A DNA stretch of 11,497 nt from Physocladia obscura (taxonomy: Eukaryota; Chytridiomycota; Chytridiomycetes; Chytridiales; Chytriomycetaceae): NCBI GenBank assembly GCA_027596945.1, contig JADGJH010001178.1, forward strand, positions 1 to 11,497, written 5' to 3'. Below are positions 9,490-11,497 of this stretch, in pieces. The notes beneath the pieces were generated by a model, which worked only from the letters and a program-made list of their open reading frames with translations, ran no database searches and was not told the origin of the DNA. Both the position numbers and the translations under genes were made by a program. The stretch's first letter is position 1; every line of letters begins with the position of its first letter.

Positions 9490-9516
9490 AGTCCAAAACG
9501 TTGGATTTTTTGGACT
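9490..9516. repeat. Hairpin-forming inverted repeat at the 3' end of the helicase remnant
   Basis: AGTCCAAAA (9490-9498) pairs perfectly with TTTTGGACT (9508-9516) around a 9-base loop. A second, overlapping pairing (TCCAA with TTGGA, 9492-9505) is also possible. It lies just past the last helicase-frame stop on the minus strand, where a transcript 3' end would be expected, and might be a 3'-end-forming hairpin of the inserted element. This role is inference. Confidence 0.7.
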
Positions 9517-9540
9517 GAAAATAGACTCAACACAAATGAT

Positions 9541-10802
9541 TTAAATAAGGTCTTCATCAGTGGTATGCTGGCATCTTGGCTTTATGTGGACAATCTCATA
9601 CCCCTTGATTACTTCACCATTGGACATGCCAAGATGCTCCAATAATTGTTGTCTCGTTAGAAAAGTATGCTTCAAACTATATTCATCAGAACATCCCTTT
9701 TGAACAATATAATTGATTACTCAAACTGCTTCTATCCTCTTTTGTTTGAGGTCATCCTTCATGTCTCTTTCCCTGTTCTTTCTTTGCTTAATCTTGTCAA
9801 AGTCAGTATCCTTTGTCTTCTTATGCTTTATGCCATTATTAACAACATTAATGTATTCTTTTTTAGTGGTTTGACTTATTAGTGTGTATTGCATGTCTTT
9901 CTTCATCTGGCTTCATTCATGAATTGTAAATGGCTCATTTATCAAATCACCCTGTACATGACAGACTGTCAAACAATAATTTACCCAACAGAACAACTGA
10001 AATTGTCCAATTGCAATCTCAATCTTGTTGTTGGTCACTGTGTCTTCTAATACTATTGTTGGCTCAATCTTTTCACAATAAATGTTGCACTATTGACAAG
10101 TCCAAGTTTCTTGTAGTTTCTATTGGAAATGACAGGAGTTTTGACCATCAAAAGAACAACTTGTGAGTTTGGGTCATCTTTATTTGCTTCTACTCTAATC
10201 TTTTTCTTTTTCTTTAGTTTGTCTCATTGCATCATGATTTAATTGATTTGTTTCCTCTTGTTGTGAGTATATGCTAGATTCACTCTGGTAAACAAGTGCT
10301 TATTGTCAAAGTTGCCTGGATTTAATGTGTGCACAATATCAAATAGTACTGTCACTGAGTTGTCTGAATGGCAATTAATCAAGAGTTCTGTTATACTGTA
10401 ATCAACCAGTTCTTTTAGTGCCACTGTGTTAAGGCAATCATATTTTGTGTTGTTTTTTTTGACTCCACTGAGTTGTGTATAGTCTCCAATCAACACAAAC
10501 TTTACTTTAGTTTTCAGTTTCACATAGTACAAGATTTCGTAAATTGCTGCTCTTAGCATACCAACTTCATCAATGAAAATTTATTCATATCTACTAGCTG
10601 CCTTTACTGCTTCTTTCAAGTTGCTCTTGTCATTGTTGTCAATATGAAAGAAGTGATGGACAGTGTGTTTACCATTAATCAATCTTGTTGACTTATTTAT
10701 GCTTGCTAATAGTAAATAAATCAGATTCAAGTTGTTTGATTGTCTCTTGTACCTCAGTAGATTTTCCTGTACCAGCCATTCCAGTCAATAGTCAACATTC
10801 TA
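9541..10802 (-). pseudogene. SF1/Pif1-like DNA helicase remnant, downstream part of a polymerase-helicase gene
   Basis: ATP-dependent DNA helicase related to the Pif1/RecD group of superfamily 1, now broken. Motifs in order on the minus strand: Walker A LLTGMAGTGKST (about 10755-10790); a Walker B-like IFIDEVGML (10557-10580); motif III LIGDYTQL with GDxxQ (10473-10487); NLAYTHNKRKQIN (about 10242-10280); a Q-G motif TVCHVQGD (9946-9969) where the family normally has T-x-H-x-x-Q-G; and a motif VI relative YTLISQ (9871-9888), with Gln where the family's arginine finger is expected. These are spread over two frames: Walker A in one, 10691 to about 10066 in another, then back to the Walker A frame to 9541. 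Stops occur at 10800-10802 (TAG), 10581-10583 and 10239-10241 (TAA), 10224-10226, 9913-9915 and 9721-9723 (TGA), and 9541-9543 (TAA). The last 21 residues (GYEIVHIKPR...) faintly recall an HNH nuclease core. It cannot make a functional protein as it stands. Confidence 0.82.
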
Positions 10803-11497
10803 ATCTTCATGCTTCAGTGTAAATGTATATGTATTTTTGAATAGCTCAGAAACTTTGTACTCTTTTGGTAATGATTCTACCCAATAATTGCCTATACCTG
10901 GTTTACACTTGACATCATTGCCATCTTCTACAGCAACACAATCAGTCATTAACTTGACAATTCTGTCCCCCATTTTCATTGCCAGCTGATGCAACATCAT
11001 GTTGCCATTATCAATGACTTGCCAATATATTGGAATTGTATTGAAATGCTTTAGAGAATCATTTTTTATGGAAATCTGGTACAACTTTGGGTCCTGGGAG
11101 ATGCATGAATATACTGTATTTTCATTTGAGAAAAAGAATCAAACTGCATCATTCAAACTCAGTGTAAATCTATCACTCTGCTTCTTTTCACTTCTCTTAT
11201 TCAAACATCCTACAAAGCAGTTCATTATTAATTTGGCATTATCACTGCTCTTGTCATAAATCCTCTTTACAAAATCATTAAAATAGTCTGCCTTTAAAGT
11301 CTTACTTGGAATGATTTCATAGACAATCTTCAGGTGTACTCCAATCATTTGACAATATCTTAGTATAGGTGCTGAATACCATCTTGTGCCTCTTAGTGGG
11401 AATGTACTGTGAGTTTCAAAATAATAGAAGCCAGTTTTCAATTTACCAGAATATGGTTTTACTTCATCAAAAATACTAAATACAGACCATGGCATTT
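10803..11497 (-). pseudogene. Family-B-like DNA polymerase C-terminal fragment, continues beyond right edge
   Basis: One frame stays open from the window edge to 10803 apart from a single TGA at 11139-11141, giving about 231 codons. The order of motifs suggests the palm of a virus-type DNA polymerase B. A motif B-like KLIMNCFVG (11208-11234) corresponds to the family's K-x3-N-S-x-Y-G helix. Some 90 residues later comes LMTDCVAVE (TDC at 10938-10946), in the place of motif C (D-T-D-S). Upstream sequence such as KTGFYYFET and RGTRWYSAP precedes motif B. The exonuclease domain and motif A would lie outside the window. The frame ends at a TAG at 10800-10802, ten bases before the Walker A segment of the helicase begins in another frame, so polymerase and helicase were probably one polypeptide. 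The assignment rests on motif spacing and general resemblance, not on an alignment. Confidence 0.6.

Larger units (their letters stand above)
8761..9540. other. Transition zone between host-like DNA and the decayed insertion
   Basis: No gene is established here. It contains a homopolymer block (8922-8963), then a GC-rich patch at about 8998-9070 that reads as proline-rich sequence on the minus strand (TPQGPAPASPTLPPA) and could be a remnant exon of the coiled-coil gene, though no donor was found. From roughly 9240 onward CpG becomes rare. Between 9300 and 9480 the minus strand has an open stretch of about 39 codons that I do not recognise. Confidence 0.45.
9541..11497 (-). mobile_element. Decayed virus-like or selfish insertion, CpG-depleted, right boundary outside window
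   Basis: The polymerase and helicase remnants form one low-GC block with no host gene in it. The minus strand carries all recognisable coding. From 9661 to the right edge I find one CpG (around 10538) in about 1.84 kb, against several per 60-base line in host exons such as 781-840. TG and CA are abundant instead. The left limit is uncertain: CpG is already sparse from about 9240, and no terminal repeat or target-site duplication was found. Candidate sources are an endogenised large DNA virus, a polinton- or plasmid-like replicon, or another element with its own replication proteins. I cannot choose among these from the fragment. Confidence 0.65.

Noticed and set aside
9541..11497. Repeat-induced point mutation (RIP) as the cause of decay
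   Set aside because: RIP in ascomycetes mainly hits CpA and leaves high TpA. Here CA and TG are abundant and it is CpG that is missing, which fits methylation-deamination better.
9541..11497. Alternative genetic code with UGA as tryptophan in an organellar or viral gene
   Set aside because: TAA and TAG stops and frameshifts interrupt the same frames, so reassigning UGA alone would not restore it.

Overview
The window looks like nuclear DNA of an early-diverging, probably chytrid-like fungus. The genes are intron-rich with short GT-AG introns (43 to about 80 nt, often with a pyrimidine tract before the acceptor), the intergenic DNA is AT-rich with many homopolymer runs, and the neighbours are ordinary eukaryotic genes with no bacterial operon logic. 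The lineage is an inference from gene style, not from a marker gene.

Layout, left to right. (1) 64-1217, minus: most of a mitochondrial aspartate aminotransferase in three exons, cut by the left edge. (2) 1576-3870, minus: an F-box / leucine-rich-repeat protein in three exons whose F-box is split by intron 1. (3) 4015-5166, minus: a three-exon SAM-dependent methyltransferase with a possible N-myristoylation signal. (4) 5885-7543, plus: a four-exon (or more) protein with RPA1-like OB folds and a partial zinc knuckle, probably a single-stranded-DNA-binding protein; its first exon is unresolved. (5) 8226-8760, minus: the 3' exon of an alpha-helical/coiled-coil protein with a 67-residue internal repeat, whose 5' end cannot be found. 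(6) About 9541-11497, minus: a decayed low-GC insertion carrying the C-terminal half of a family-B-like DNA polymerase followed by an SF1/Pif1-like helicase and possibly an HNH-like tail, broken by stops and frameshifts and running off the right edge.

Genes 1-4 look like independent host genes; genes 3 and 4 are divergent and share a 700-base AT-rich intergenic region. Region 6 is the part that stands out. It is virus- or selfish-element-like, and in its last 1.84 kb I find a single CpG dinucleotide, whereas the host exons to the left are full of them. Near-total CpG loss together with several in-frame TGA codons is what long-term CpG methylation and deamination of a silenced insertion would leave. 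No tRNA, rRNA or CRISPR array was seen.
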